A program made the translations under genes and the position numbers. Source: Aureimonas phyllosphaerae (GTDB taxonomy: Bacteria > Pseudomonadota > Alphaproteobacteria > Rhizobiales > Rhizobiaceae). Taken from it: a stretch of 64,000 bases of DNA. Where the stretch lies: contig NZ_FOOA01000005.1 in NCBI RefSeq assembly GCF_900113065.1, forward strand, positions 124,001-188,000, given 5' to 3'. The notes under the pieces are model-generated. The model had not been told where the DNA came from and searched no databases. It was given only the letters and a program-made list of their open reading frames with translations. Positions within the stretch are counted from its first letter, which is position 1. Each line of letters begins with the position of its first letter. Positions 52,843 to 62,235 of this stretch are shown in pieces.

Positions 52843-53628
52843 ATGGCGACGGACTGCGAAGGGTGCCGCTCGGGCAAGCCGCTCGACTTCGACTTCTCGA
52901 TGGCCTTCCAGCCGATCTTCGACATCGCGGCGTCGCGTGTGTGGGGCTACGAGGCGCTGATCCGGGGAACGGCGGGCGAGGGGGCCTACGCGATCCTCTC
53001 CCAGGTGTCCGACGAGCAGCGCTACCGGTTCGACCAAGCCTGTCGCGTCAAGGCGCTGGAACTGGCCGCCCGTCTCTTTCCGCGTGGGCAGAACACGCGC
53101 CTGTCGATCAACTTCCTGCCCAACGCGGTCTACGAGCCGGCGGCCTGCCTGCGCGCGACGCTGATCGCCGCGCGCCGCCACGACTTTCCGCTCGAGTCGC
53201 TGATGTTCGAGTTCACCGAGAACGAGGAGATCGTCGACACCGGCCATCTCCAGAACATCCTGACCGAATACCGGCGCCAGGGCTTCATCACGGCGCTCGA
53301 CGACTTCGGCGCCGGCTATGCCGGCCTGACGCTTCTGGCCGATTTCCAGCCCGACCTCATCAAGCTCGACATGAAGCTGATCCGCGGCATCGAGGTCAGC
53401 CGTCCGCGCCAGATCATCCTGGCGACGATTTCGACCGCCGCGCGCGAGCTCGGTATCCAGGTGCTCGCCGAGGGCGTCGAGACCGAGGACGAGTTCACCG
53501 TGCTGAAGGCGGCCGGCATCACGCTGTTCCAGGGCTACTGGTTCGCCAAGCCCGCCTTCGAGACCCTGCCGCCGATCGACATGTCGGTGCGCGCCACCCA
53601 CCGGGCGGACCGCAGCCGCGTCGCCTGA
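52843..53628 (+). CDS. EAL-domain cyclic-di-GMP phosphodiesterase
   Basis: 261 residues, almost entirely an EAL domain. All key motifs are present: YEALIR, LSINFLPNA, FEFTEN, ALDDFGAGYAGL, DLIKLDMKLI, AEGVETEDEF and QGYWFAKPAF, so it should hydrolyse cyclic-di-GMP. No sensor domain or membrane segment is fused. It is inserted, in the opposite direction, between the thiolase and FadJ-like genes, with 26 bases to the thiolase stop. This is an unusual place for such a gene. Confidence 0.95.
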   Translation: MATDCEGCRSGKPLDFDFSMAFQPIFDIAASRVWGYEALIRGTAGEGAYAILSQVSDEQRYRFDQACRVKALELAARLFPRGQNTRLSINFLPNAVYEPAACLRATLIAARRHDFPLESLMFEFTENEEIVDTGHLQNILTEYRRQGFITALDDFGAGYAGLTLLADFQPDLIKLDMKLIRGIEVSRPRQIILATISTAARELGIQVLAEGVETEDEFTVLKAAGITLFQGYWFAKPAFETLPPIDMSVRATHRADRSRVA

Positions 53629-53654
53629 CCGCCGGGCACGCGCCGCCGCGCGCA

Positions 53655-54863
53655 TCACACGCGCTCGATGATCGTCGCCGTGCCCATGCCGGCGCCGATG
53701 CACAAGGTGACGAGCGCCGTCTGTTTGTCCTGGCGCTCCAGTTCGTCGAGCACCGTGCCGAGGATCATCGCACCAGTCGCACCGAGCGGATGCCCCATGG
53801 CGATCGCGCCGCCGTTGACGTTCATCATCGCCGGATCGATCTCGAAGGCCTGGAGGTAGCGCAGCACGACCGCCGCAAACGCCTCGTTCAGCTCGAAGAG
53901 GTCGATATCCGCCAGCGACATGCCGGAGCGCCTCAGGAGCTTTTCCGTCACGTCCACCGGCCCGGTCAGCATCAGCGCCGGGTCGGAGCCGATCGAGGCG
54001 AAGGCGCGGATGCGTGCGCGCGGCTTCAGGCCCAGCGTCTCGCCGCCCGCCCTGGAGCCGAGGAGGACGGCGGCCGCCCCGTCCACGATGCCCGACGAGT
54101 TGCCGGCATGGTGGACGTGGTTGACCGCCTCGATGTCCGGATGCGCCTGGATCGCGACGGCGTCATAGCCGCCCATCTCGCCCATCATCGCGAAGGAGGC
54201 GTTGAGCGAGCCGAGCGACTGCATGTCGGTCGAGGGGCGCATGTGCTCGTCGCGGTCGAGGATGAGAAGCCCGTTCTGGTCCCTCACCGGGATCACGGAG
54301 CGCTGGAAGCGGCCTTCGTCCCAGGCTTTCGCCGCGCGCTTCTGCGATTCCACGGCATAGGCGTCGACGTCGTCCCGGCTGAAGCCGTACTTCGTGGCGA
54401 TGAGGTCGGCCGAGACGCCCTGCGGCATGAAATAGGCGGGGATGCCGACCGAGGGGTCCATGATCCACGCGCCGCCCGACATGCCCATGCCGACGCGCGA
54501 CATGGATTCGACGCCGCCCGCGATCACGAGTTCGTCCGAGCCCGCCGCGATCTTGGCCGCTCCGAGGTTCACCGCGTCGAGCCCGGAGGCGCAGAAGCGC
54601 GAGATCTGCATGCCGGGGGCGGCGAAGGCGTAGTCCGCCTCGAAGGCCGACGCCTTCGGGATCACCGAGCCGGCTTCGCCCACCGGATCGACGCAGCCGA
54701 AGATGATGTCGTCGACTTCGGACGTGTCGAGCCCGTTGCGGTCGCGCAGAGCCTCGAGGACCTTGGCACCGAGGCGCACGGCCGGCACCTCGTGCAGCGA
54801 TCCGTCCTTCTTGCCGCGGCCGCGCGGCGTGCGCACGTGGTCGTAGATGAAAGCGTCGGTCAT
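53655..54863 (-). CDS. fadA: Acetyl-CoA C-acyltransferase (thiolase)
   Basis: 402 residues from ATG 54863. Catalytic cysteine in [18 protein letters not shown] (about residue 90), the His motif in [16 protein letters not shown] and the second Cys in TLCIGAGMG are all present, so the enzyme should be active. It cleaves 3-ketoacyl-CoA to acetyl-CoA in beta-oxidation. The start is 29 bases after the acyl-CoA dehydrogenase stop, so they form one operon. The longer frame upstream has no thiolase sequence. Confidence 0.95.
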   Translation of the reverse strand: MTDAFIYDHVRTPRGRGKKDGSLHEVPAVRLGAKVLEALRDRNGLDTSEVDDIIFGCVDPVGEAGSVIPKASAFEADYAFAAPGMQISRFCASGLDAVNLGAAKIAAGSDELVIAGGVESMSRVGMGMSGGAWIMDPSVGIPAYFMPQGVSADLIATKYGFSRDDVDAYAVESQKRAAKAWDEGRFQRSVIPVRDQNGLLILDRDEHMRPSTDMQSLGSLNASFAMMGEMGGYDAVAIQAHPDIEAVNHVHHAGNSSGIVDGAAAVLLGSRAGGETLGLKPRARIRAFASIGSDPALMLTGPVDVTEKLLRRSGMSLADIDLFELNEAFAAVVLRYLQAFEIDPAMMNVNGGAIAMGHPLGATGAMILGTVLDELERQDKQTALVTLCIGAGMGTATIIERV

Positions 54864-54892
54864 GAGATCTTCGTCTTTCCTGTGCGGCCGGA

Positions 54893-56689
54893 TCAGAAGG
54901 CGTCGGTGTCGAGCGCCATCATCGAAGCGGCGCCCGACGAGATGCGGGCGAGGTGGGCGGCCGTCTCGGGCATCAGACGGTCCATGTAGAAGCGCGCCGT
55001 GACGAGCTTGTTCTCGAGGAACGATGTATCGTCGCCGGCCCCCGACGCCAGCTTTTCCTGCGCGGCATGCGCCATGCGGCCCCACATGTAGCCGAGCGCG
55101 ACGAGCCCGAAGAGATGCATGTAGTCGGTGGAGGCGGCGCCCGCGTTGTCGGGCTTGGCCATGGCGTTGGTCATCAGCCACATCGTGGCCGACTGGAGGT
55201 CGTTGAGCCCCTTCTTCAGCGACTTGGTGAAGGGGGCCATCGCTTCCGTCGAGCGGTGCTCCTCGCAGAAGGCGCCGACTTCCTTGAAGAAGGCCTGGAT
55301 CGCCCGGCCGCCGTTCAGCGCCAGCTTGCGCCCGACGAGGTCGAGCGCCTGGATGCCGTTGGCGCCCTCGTAGATCTGGGCGATGCGCGCGTCGCGCACG
55401 AACTGCTCCATGCCCCATTCGCGCACGTATCCGTGGCCGCCGTAGACCTGCTGCGCCATGACGGCGTTCTCGAAGCCCTTGTCGGTGAGGACGCCCTTGA
55501 TGACCGGGGTGAGGAGGCCCATCCAGTCGTCGGACGCCTCGCGCACCTTGGCGTCCTCGGCGCGGTGCGACAGGTCGCCCCGCAACGCCGTCCAGAGGAT
55601 CAGCGCGCGGCCCGCCTCGTTGACGGCGCGGATCGTCATCAGCATGCGGCGCACGTCGGGGTGGACGATGATCGGATCGGCGGCCTTCTCGCCGTGCTTG
55701 GAGCCGGCGAGCGCGCGGCCCTGCAGGCGGTCGCGGGCATAGGCGACGGCATTCTGGTAGGCGATCTCGGAGATCGCGAGCCCCTGCACGCCGACGCCGA
55801 GCCGCGCCTCGTTCATCATCGTGAACATGGCGCGCAGGCCCTTGTGCGCCTCGCCGACCAGCCAGCCCGTCGCCCCGTCGTAGTTCATGACGCAGGTCGC
55901 GTTGCCGTGGATGCCCATCTTTTCTTCCAGCGAGCCGCAGGAGACGCCGTTGCGCGCGCCCGGGTTGCCCGCCTCGTCCGGCAGGAACTTCGGCACGATG
56001 AAGAGCGAGATGCCCTTCACGCCCTCCGGCGCGCCCTCGATGCGGGCGAGAACGAGGTGGACGATGTTCTCCGACAGGTCGTGCTCGCCGGCCGAGATGA
56101 AGATCTTCTGGCCGGAGATCTTATAGGTGCCGTCGCCCTGCGGCACCGCGCGGGTGCGCAGGAGGCCGAGATCCGTGCCGCAATGCGGCTCGGTGAGGTT
56201 CATGGTGCCGGTCCAGATGCCGTCCACCATCTTGGGCAGGTAGAGCGCCTTCTGCTCGTCCGAGCCGTGGCTCTCGATCGCCGCGATCGCGCCGCGCGTC
56301 AGGCCCGGATACATGGCGAAGGCCATGTTGGCCGAAGACAGGAACTCGTTGACGGCGGCCGCCAGCGTGTGCGGCAGGCCCTGGCCGCCATATTCGGGGC
56401 TCGCCGACAGGCCGCCCCAGCCGGCCTCGCGGAACTGGTTGTAGGCTTCCTTGAAGCCCTTCGGCGTCGTCACCGAGGCATCGGTCGCGCGGTGGCAGCC
56501 CTCGCGGTCGCCGACCTGGTTGAGCGGCAGGAAGATGTCGGTCGCGAACTTGCCGGCCTCGCCGAGGATCGCTTCCACGACGTCGGGCGTCGCATCCGCA
56601 AAGCCCGGCAGGTTGCCGTGGCGTTCCCAGCCGAGGATGTCGTTGAGGACGAAGAGCGTATCGGCGACGGGGGCCTGATAGACCGGCAT
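54893..56689 (-). CDS. Long-form acyl-CoA dehydrogenase with C-terminal extension
   Basis: 598 residues from ATG 56689, longer than the common 380-residue enzymes and typical of the FadE-like family with an acyl-CoA dehydrogenase C-terminal domain. Visible segments: [54 protein letters not shown] and [22 protein letters not shown]. It introduces the first double bond of acyl-CoA with FAD. Upstream lies a double palindrome (56704-56733), a probable fatty-acid operator. It is divergent from the aminopeptidase gene. Confidence 0.93.
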   Translation of the reverse strand: MPVYQAPVADTLFVLNDILGWERHGNLPGFADATPDVVEAILGEAGKFATDIFLPLNQVGDREGCHRATDASVTTPKGFKEAYNQFREAGWGGLSASPEYGGQGLPHTLAAAVNEFLSSANMAFAMYPGLTRGAIAAIESHGSDEQKALYLPKMVDGIWTGTMNLTEPHCGTDLGLLRTRAVPQGDGTYKISGQKIFISAGEHDLSENIVHLVLARIEGAPEGVKGISLFIVPKFLPDEAGNPGARNGVSCGSLEEKMGIHGNATCVMNYDGATGWLVGEAHKGLRAMFTMMNEARLGVGVQGLAISEIAYQNAVAYARDRLQGRALAGSKHGEKAADPIIVHPDVRRMLMTIRAVNEAGRALILWTALRGDLSHRAEDAKVREASDDWMGLLTPVIKGVLTDKGFENAVMAQQVYGGHGYVREWGMEQFVRDARIAQIYEGANGIQALDLVGRKLALNGGRAIQAFFKEVGAFCEEHRSTEAMAPFTKSLKKGLNDLQSATMWLMTNAMAKPDNAGAASTDYMHLFGLVALGYMWGRMAHAAQEKLASGAGDDTSFLENKLVTARFYMDRLMPETAAHLARISSGAASMMALDTDAF

Positions 56690-56703
56690 GACGGAACTCC
56701 CAG

Positions 56704-56733
56704 CGTCAAACTTTGACGTTTGCGTAAACGTCA
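56704..56733. promoter_or_regulatory. Double palindrome upstream of the acyl-CoA dehydrogenase gene
   Basis: Two overlapping inverted repeats: CGTCAAA-C-TTTGACG (56704-56718) and TGACGTTT-GCGT-AAACGTCA (56714-56733). The second is a perfect 8-bp palindrome with a 4-base spacer. It begins 15 bases from the start codon, so a bound repressor would block this operon; acyl-CoA-responsive regulators of beta-oxidation in Proteobacteria often use ACGT-rich palindromes. The regulator is not in the window. Confidence 0.65.
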
Positions 56734-56862
56734 CTGGGCGATCTCTACTCCTGTTCGGGCCTCCGATCAAGCGGGCCACCCCGGCGCCGACCCGACCATT
56801 CCAGCCGATGGTGGATCGGGTCTTGAGATCGCCGGCCGAGACTGAAACAGAGAAAGGCGACA

Positions 56863-58707
56863 ATGCAAAGAAGGGCCGGTTCCATGTTCCAGAGCTTCGA
56901 CGAGGTGTCCGATTCCAGCCAGAGCGCCTCGCGCGTCGAGCGCCTGCGGGCGAGCCTGCGGGAGGCCGGTGTCGACGGGTTCGTGGTGCCGCGCGCCGAC
57001 GAGCATCAGGGCGAGTACATTCCGGCCTCCGCCGACCGCCTGCGCTGGATCACCGGTTTCACGGGTTCGGCGGGCACCGCGCTGGTGCTGCCGGACGGCG
57101 CCGCGATCTTCGTCGACGGGCGCTACACGGTGCAGGTGCGCGCGCAAGTGGACGCTGCCGTGTTCGCCATCGAAAGCTCGGTCGACACACCGCTCGGGAC
57201 CTATCTGCGCGAGCACGCCAAGGGGCTGCGGATCGGCATCGACCCGTGGCTCCACACGGTCGGGGAGGTGGCGGCCCTCCGCACCGCCATGGGCGAGGCC
57301 GGCGGCGAACTCGTCGCCCTTCGCCACAATCCGCTCGATCGTGTCTGGCAGGATCGGCCGGAGCCGCCGAAGGGCGCAGTCTCGGCCCACCCGCAGGCGC
57401 TCGCCGGCCGATCGGGCGAGGAGAAGCTCGGGCAGATCCGCGACGCGCTTCGGAAGGCCGATGCCGACGCCACCGTTCTCACCGACCCGTCGTCCGTCGC
57501 CTGGACCTTCAACATCCGCGGCTCCGACGTGCCGCACACGCCGCTGCCCCTGTCCTTCGCGCTGATCCCGCGCGAGGGGCGCGCAACGCTCTTTATCGAC
57601 CGCGACAAGCTGGGGGCGGACGCGATGGAGGCTCTCGCCCCGCTCGCCGACATCGCCGCGCCCGAGGCGCTGGAGGCCGCACTGGGCGAGATCGCCGACG
57701 GTCGCCGCGTCATGCTGGATCCGGCGCTCACCGCCGACCGGCTGCGGGAGGTCGTGGAGGCCGCCGGCGGGACCGTGGTCTCCGGCACCGATCCCGCGCG
57801 CCTGCCGCGCGCGCGCAAGAACGCGGTGGAGATCGAGGGCTCGCGCCGTGCGCACCTGCGCGACGGTGCGGCGGTCTCGGCCTTTCTAGCCTGGCTCGAC
57901 GCGCAGGCGCCCGGCAGCCTCGACGAGATCGGCGCGGCCAAGGCGCTGGAGGGCTTCCGCACGCGGCTCAGTGAAGCGGACGGGCAGCCCCTGCGGGATC
58001 TGTCCTTCGACACGATCTCGGCCGCCGGCCCCAACGCCGCGCTGCCGCACTACCGGGTGAACCGCCAGTCGAACCGCGTTCTGGCCGCCGGCGAGGTGTT
58101 TCTGATCGATTCCGGCGCGCAGTACCAAGACGGCACCACCGACATTACCCGAACGGTGGCGATCGGCGAGGTAAGCGAGGAGGCGCGGCACAAGTTCACG
58201 CTGGTCCTGAAGGGCATGATCGCGGTCAGCCGTGCGCGCTTTCCCGTCGGCACGCGCGGCGTCGATCTCGACCCCTTGGCGCGCGTCGCGCTCTGGCGTG
58301 CCGGCTGCGACTACGCCCACGGCACCGGCCACGGCATCGGCTCGTATCTCGCCGTCCACGAGGGGCCGCAGTCGATCTCCAAGCGCGGCATGGCCGTCCT
58401 GGAGGAGGGGATGATCGTCTCCAACGAGCCGGGCTACTACCGCGAGGGCGCCTTCGGCATCCGCATCGAGAACCTCATCCTGGTGCTGCCGGCCGAACGC
58501 ATCGCCGGCGCCGATCTCGATACCCATGCGTTCGAGACGCTGACCTTCGCGCCGATCGACCGGCGGATGATCGCCGTCGAGCATCTGGATGCCGAGGAGC
58601 GCGCCTGGCTCGACGCGTATCACGGCGACGTGCGCGAAAAGATCGGCCCGCGCCTCGACGATGAGGCGCGTGCGTGGCTGGAGGTGGCGACGCGTCCGCT
58701 GGCGTAA
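56863..58707 (+). CDS. Aminopeptidase P family (Xaa-Pro aminopeptidase, M24B)
   Basis: 614 residues. Two creatinase-like N-terminal domains (about 25-310; [18 protein letters not shown]) precede the M24 pita-bread domain. Metal ligands are seen in [17 protein letters not shown] (two Asp), [11 protein letters not shown] (His), VSNEPGYY (Glu) and GIRIENL (Glu). It removes an N-terminal residue before proline in the cytoplasm. ATG 56863 has a GAAAGG site 5 bases upstream; ATG 56884 is an alternative. Divergent from the acyl-CoA dehydrogenase gene, with 173 bases between. Confidence 0.93.
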   Translation: MQRRAGSMFQSFDEVSDSSQSASRVERLRASLREAGVDGFVVPRADEHQGEYIPASADRLRWITGFTGSAGTALVLPDGAAIFVDGRYTVQVRAQVDAAVFAIESSVDTPLGTYLREHAKGLRIGIDPWLHTVGEVAALRTAMGEAGGELVALRHNPLDRVWQDRPEPPKGAVSAHPQALAGRSGEEKLGQIRDALRKADADATVLTDPSSVAWTFNIRGSDVPHTPLPLSFALIPREGRATLFIDRDKLGADAMEALAPLADIAAPEALEAALGEIADGRRVMLDPALTADRLREVVEAAGGTVVSGTDPARLPRARKNAVEIEGSRRAHLRDGAAVSAFLAWLDAQAPGSLDEIGAAKALEGFRTRLSEADGQPLRDLSFDTISAAGPNAALPHYRVNRQSNRVLAAGEVFLIDSGAQYQDGTTDITRTVAIGEVSEEARHKFTLVLKGMIAVSRARFPVGTRGVDLDPLARVALWRAGCDYAHGTGHGIGSYLAVHEGPQSISKRGMAVLEEGMIVSNEPGYYREGAFGIRIENLILVLPAERIAGADLDTHAFETLTFAPIDRRMIAVEHLDAEERAWLDAYHGDVREKIGPRLDDEARAWLEVATRPLA

Positions 58708-58719
58708 GCGGGCGACCCG

Positions 58720-59208
58720 CTAGCGGCAGAGGCGGCGGGGGCCGGAGGACGGCTGGTAGGTCCCGCTCTCGGGATCGAACGAGCGATAGCGCGTCTCGCA
58801 ATAGCGATACCAGGGACCGGTGAAGGGGGCGGGCGTCGCGCCGCGCCGGACCACGGTCACGCTGCGCGGGGCCTCGGCGTCCGCGAGCGCGGCGTCGAGA
58901 TCGAAGGCGAGGATCGACCCGGCCGAAAGGGCCGGGTTGTCGCGATACAGGCCGGGGACCGGCGGTGCGGGATGGGCATAGTAGAGGGGGCCCGCGACCT
59001 GCGGCCCGCCGAAGGCCCCGGACTTACGCTGGTAGACCGGCGGCGAGACGGCCAGCGGAACCGTCGGGACCGGGCCGGACGGCGCGTAGACCGGGCGGTT
59101 GTAGGGATCGAGCCCGACATATTCCCAAGCGGATGCAGGCAGGGTTGCCGAGGCGAGGCTCGCGGCCGCCCCCAGCACCAGTATCGCCGCCTGACGCCAG
59201 CCCATCAT
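58720..59208 (-). CDS. BA14K-family secreted protein
   Basis: 162 residues from ATG 59208. Signal peptide about residues 5-27 (ILVLGAAASLASA, then SAWEY). The middle is proline-rich. The C-terminus has the BA14K pattern WYRYCETRYRSFDPESGTY with a final Cys (RRLC). BA14K proteins are Rhizobiales envelope proteins, described in Brucella as lectin-like immunogens; their function is not well settled. It follows a second BA14K gene 128 bases upstream on the same strand. Confidence 0.85.
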   Translation of the reverse strand: MMGWRQAAILVLGAAASLASATLPASAWEYVGLDPYNRPVYAPSGPVPTVPLAVSPPVYQRKSGAFGGPQVAGPLYYAHPAPPVPGLYRDNPALSAGSILAFDLDAALADAEAPRSVTVVRRGATPAPFTGPWYRYCETRYRSFDPESGTYQPSSGPRRLCR

Positions 59209-59276
59209 GTCATCCTCCTCGAAACCCACCGACCCGTTGAGCCGGAAGGCGGAAAGAGGGGCGTTGGTTCCCGAAC

Positions 59277-59307
59277 GCGAAACGGCCGCCCGATGATCGG
59301 ACGGCCG
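59277..59307 (-). terminator. Hairpin terminator after the second BA14K gene
   Basis: Arms CGGCCGCCCGAT (59283-59294) and ATCGGACGGCCG (59296-59307) pair with one G-U on the minus RNA. A short T-run (TTT) follows on that strand. It lies 29 bases after the stop of the upstream BA14K gene and in front of the next one, so expression of the two may differ. Confidence 0.5.
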
Positions 59308-59336
59308 CGAGATGTCTTGGACCTTGGACGGACCCG

Positions 59337-59846
59337 TCAGCGGCAGAACTGACGCGGGCCATTGTAGGGCTGGAAGGTGCCCGAGCGGGGGTCGAAGGAC
59401 CGGTAGCGCTGCGAGCAGTAGCGATACCACTCGCGTGTCCAGGGCTCGGCGCGATAGGCGGGCGCCGCATAGTAGCGCGGGGCTCGTTCGACGTAGCGGG
59501 GCTGGGCCGCGCTGGCGATCGCCGCACCGACGCCGAGGCCGACGATCGCGCCGGCAAGCGCGCCCCCGCCGCCATGACGATAACCGCGATGACCGTAGCC
59601 GTAGCCGCGACCGCCGTAGTAGCGTGGACCACCGTAGTAGCCGCGGCCGCCATAGTAGCGCGGACCGCCCCAGCCGGCGCCGCGGAAGCCGCCGGGCCCG
59701 TAATGCGGGCCGTAGCGGTAGTAGGGGTCGGCCTTGGCGCTGGAAATGCCGATCAGCGGCGTGGTGGAGGGCAGGGCGGCGGGAACCATCGTCAGCGCTA
59801 GGGCGACGGCCAGGGTGCGTCCGGCCAGCCATTTCGGAATGCGCAT
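59337..59846 (-). CDS. BA14K-family secreted protein with Gly/Tyr-rich region
   Basis: 169 residues from ATG 59846. Signal peptide about residues 10-38 (VALALTMVPAALPS...SSAKA). Residues about 45-85 are a Gly/Tyr/Arg-rich repeat (PRYYGGRGYYGG repeated), followed by a hydrophobic GAIVGLGVGAAIASA stretch that could be a glycine-zipper membrane segment. The C-terminus is the BA14K motif WYRYCSQRYRSFDPRSGTF with a final Cys. An EcfG-like promoter lies just upstream. Confidence 0.85.
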   Translation of the reverse strand: MRIPKWLAGRTLAVALALTMVPAALPSTTPLIGISSAKADPYYRYGPHYGPGGFRGAGWGGPRYYGGRGYYGGPRYYGGRGYGYGHRGYRHGGGGALAGAIVGLGVGAAIASAAQPRYVERAPRYYAAPAYRAEPWTREWYRYCSQRYRSFDPRSGTFQPYNGPRQFCR

Positions 59847-59883
59847 GGAATTCCTCCGAAAATACATGGGGATCATGCGCATT

Positions 59884-59908
59884 AACTGGTTCGCGACTGA
59901 ACGGTTCC
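59884..59908 (-). promoter_or_regulatory. EcfG-like promoter upstream of the second BA14K gene
   Basis: On the minus strand GGAAC (59908-59904), 16 bases, then AGTT (59887-59884), against the consensus GGAAC-N16/17-CGTT: one mismatch in the -10 box. It lies 38 bases before the start at 59846. The correct spacing makes it credible. Confidence 0.5.
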
Positions 59909-60066
59909 TGAACGGGGCCGGACGGCGGAGGATGGCGTCGATGTCGCGGTGTGACCGGCCCGCACTCATCTGGAAAAATTGATTAATATTTCGTAAATCA
60001 TGTTGCTTCGGATGCACGGGCCCGGCAAGACCTGCCGGTGATCGGATCGAAAGGGAGTCGATAGGG

Positions 60067-61587
60067 ATGAGCTCACCGCTGTCGTTCTTCTTTCGGCGTG
60101 ACGGCCAGCGCCCGAGCGAGAACGCCACCGAGCGCCCCGACTTCGGAAAGGTGATGGATCCCGTGGCCCCTCGCGCATCCGCACCCGCGTCCTCCAACAC
60201 CCATGCCGGTTTCGTACCGCCGCTCGACAGCATCGGCCAGCGCAACGAGATGCTGAAGGTGCGCATCGGCGAGATGGCCGAGCGGCTCGGCGACCTGCGC
60301 TCTCTCACCGACGACTTCTCACAGCTCATCGGGCCGATCGAGACGATCGCCGAGGAACTGCCGCGGTCCAAGTCGCGCATCCTCGAGCTTGAAGCCTTGC
60401 TGCAGCAGGAGATGGAAAGCGGACAGGCGCTGCGGCGCGAGGTGGATTCGCTTCTCGGCCGCTATTCTACGGCGTCCAGCGAGCTCTCGACCGCGGTGGC
60501 GCGCGCGACGCGCCTCGAAAACCTCATGCGCGAGCAGGAGACCGCGTTCGACGAGCAGCGCCTGACGCTGCGCGAGAAGACGACGCATGCCAATGCGCTG
60601 GAGCGGCAGCTGCTCGCCGAGGTCGAGCAGAACCAGTCGCTGGCGCTGGAGGTGAAGACCCTGCGGGCCGAGGCGCAGGTGTCCGACCAGGCGCTCGCCG
60701 ACGCCGAGCGCATGCTCGCCGAAGTGTCCGAGCGTCGCCAGATCCTGGAGCAAGAGAACCGCCGCTTCCAGAATCTCGCCGAAGAGCAGGCGGCCGAACT
60801 CGTCTCGGCCGGCTCGCGCATGGACGAGCTGTCGACACAGGTCGAGGCGCATCTCCAGACGATCGCCCTGCAGGAATCCCATATCGCGGCCGAGCAGGCC
60901 GGTCGCCAGCGCGCCGTGGCGCAGCTCGAGGCCGAGTTGGCGGCCATGAAGACCGAGCGCTCCAGCGCGGCGATGAAGATCGAGGCCCTCTCGGCCCGCC
61001 TGATGGCGACGGACCAGATCCTCGCGCAGGTGCGCGGCCAGTTGCGCGAGCGCGAGGAAGCGATGCGCGCCGCCGAGCGCGCCAACAAGGAGGCGATCGC
61101 CGAGCGCACGACCTTCGACCGGCGCCTGGAAGCCAGCAAGACGGAAGCTTCGCGTCTTCTGACGCAGCTCCAGGACGCGCAGAAGGGCCGGATGGAGCTC
61201 GAGGCGCGCGCCGACATGCTGGTGAAGGCGCTGGCGGCCAAGGACGCGGCGCTGGAGGGCGTGACGACCCGCGCCAACAACCTGTCGGACCGGGTCGAGG
61301 CGCTGACCTTGCGCTTCGAGCAGGAGCGCCAGACGCTCGAGGCCGCGAACCGCCGCCTCATCGAGGAACTGCAGACCGAGAAGGCCGAGCGCACGCTGGC
61401 GCAGGGCGCGCTCGACATCGCGCGCGAGAACCGCACGGCGCTGCAGCGGCAGAACGAGACGCTGAAGCGGGCGACGCGCTCGCGTTCGGGCGATGCCGGG
61501 CTGATGGGCGACGGGCTGCACGACGGGCACGGTGGCGAAACCTCCTCCAACGTGCGACCGTTCATGATGCCCGAGAAGGGCGACTGA
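60067..61587 (+). CDS. Long coiled-coil protein, crescentin-like filament candidate
   Basis: 506 residues. A short, polar N-terminal head (residues 1-55) leads to about 400 residues of nearly uninterrupted coiled coil rich in Glu, Arg, Ala and Leu, starting at LKVRIGEMAERLGDLRS. A glycine/His-rich tail closes the protein (residues about 480-506). No catalytic or membrane domain is visible. The head-rod-tail layout resembles crescentin and other bacterial intermediate-filament-like proteins, but ordinary scaffold proteins look similar. A GGGAG-type site precedes ATG 60067. Two small coiled-coil genes follow on the same strand. Confidence 0.8.
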   Translation: MSSPLSFFFRRDGQRPSENATERPDFGKVMDPVAPRASAPASSNTHAGFVPPLDSIGQRNEMLKVRIGEMAERLGDLRSLTDDFSQLIGPIETIAEELPRSKSRILELEALLQQEMESGQALRREVDSLLGRYSTASSELSTAVARATRLENLMREQETAFDEQRLTLREKTTHANALERQLLAEVEQNQSLALEVKTLRAEAQVSDQALADAERMLAEVSERRQILEQENRRFQNLAEEQAAELVSAGSRMDELSTQVEAHLQTIALQESHIAAEQAGRQRAVAQLEAELAAMKTERSSAAMKIEALSARLMATDQILAQVRGQLREREEAMRAAERANKEAIAERTTFDRRLEASKTEASRLLTQLQDAQKGRMELEARADMLVKALAAKDAALEGVTTRANNLSDRVEALTLRFEQERQTLEAANRRLIEELQTEKAERTLAQGALDIARENRTALQRQNETLKRATRSRSGDAGLMGDGLHDGHGGETSSNVRPFMMPEKGD

Positions 61588-61758
61588 AGGTCGGGCGGCC
61601 ATGGGTCTCATCGAGCCGGGCGAGGACCCGTTTCGAGCGACCCGCGGCCTGCGGCCGGAAGGAAATGCACCGCAACCTATTGATGGGATGCGGCGAAATG
61701 GTCGAAGGTTCGGGGAGAGCCCTCGGCGGCGATGCGTGAGCGGCGGCAAAGGATCGGC

Positions 61759-62235
61759 ATGATGGCCAACAGTGCAAGCGAAGAGATCGGAGTGAGCCTT
61801 CGTCAGAGCGTCTCGGAGCATGCGGGCTCCGGCCGCACGGACGGCGGTTTCGTCCTGGTCTCCAACAACGACCGGTCGGGCGCCGCGCGCGACTGGTCGG
61901 CGGCGCTCGATCTCGTGCGCGAGGCGAGCGAGGCGATCCGCATCCGCGACGAGCGGGCGACCGAGATGGAGATCGAGCACCGCCTCGATGCCGAGCGGGC
62001 GAGCGAGGAGATCCGCTCGCTGCAGGAGCAGCTCGACGAGGCCGAGGTGCGGCTGGCCGAGACCGAGGCGCGCGTGCGTCTCGCCGAAGCGCGGGCCGCC
62101 GAGGCGGAGACCTGGCTCGCCAAGATGCACGACACGATCGTCGGCAGCTTCGGGCAGGTGCTGTCGAGCGAAGACAGCGCCGAGGCAGAACTGCGCGCCG
62201 CGCTCGCCAGCGGGCGTCTTGGTATCGACGAATGA
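61759..62235 (+). CDS. Small coiled-coil protein A of the filament locus
   Basis: 158 residues from ATG 61759; a second ATG follows directly, and AAAGGA lies upstream. A polar, serine-rich head (residues 1-42) with FVLVSNN is followed by RDWSAALDLVREASEAIR and about 80 residues of coiled coil (IRSLQEQLDEAEVRLAETEARV). The tail ends LASGRLGIDE. No homologous family is known to me. It is paralogous to the next gene: both have a DW-x2-x-L-x-LV segment before the rod. The stop overlaps the next ATG. Confidence 0.8.
   Translation: MMANSASEEIGVSLRQSVSEHAGSGRTDGGFVLVSNNDRSGAARDWSAALDLVREASEAIRIRDERATEMEIEHRLDAERASEEIRSLQEQLDEAEVRLAETEARVRLAEARAAEAETWLAKMHDTIVGSFGQVLSSEDSAEAELRAALASGRLGIDE

Noticed and set aside
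54953-56716. 587-residue plus-strand ORF opposite the acyl-CoA dehydrogenase
   Set aside because: Antisense shadow with no domain or start signal.
59246-59271. EcfG promoter for the first BA14K gene
   Set aside because: GGAAC is present on the minus strand, but the -10 position reads CCTT instead of CGTT; not convincing alone.
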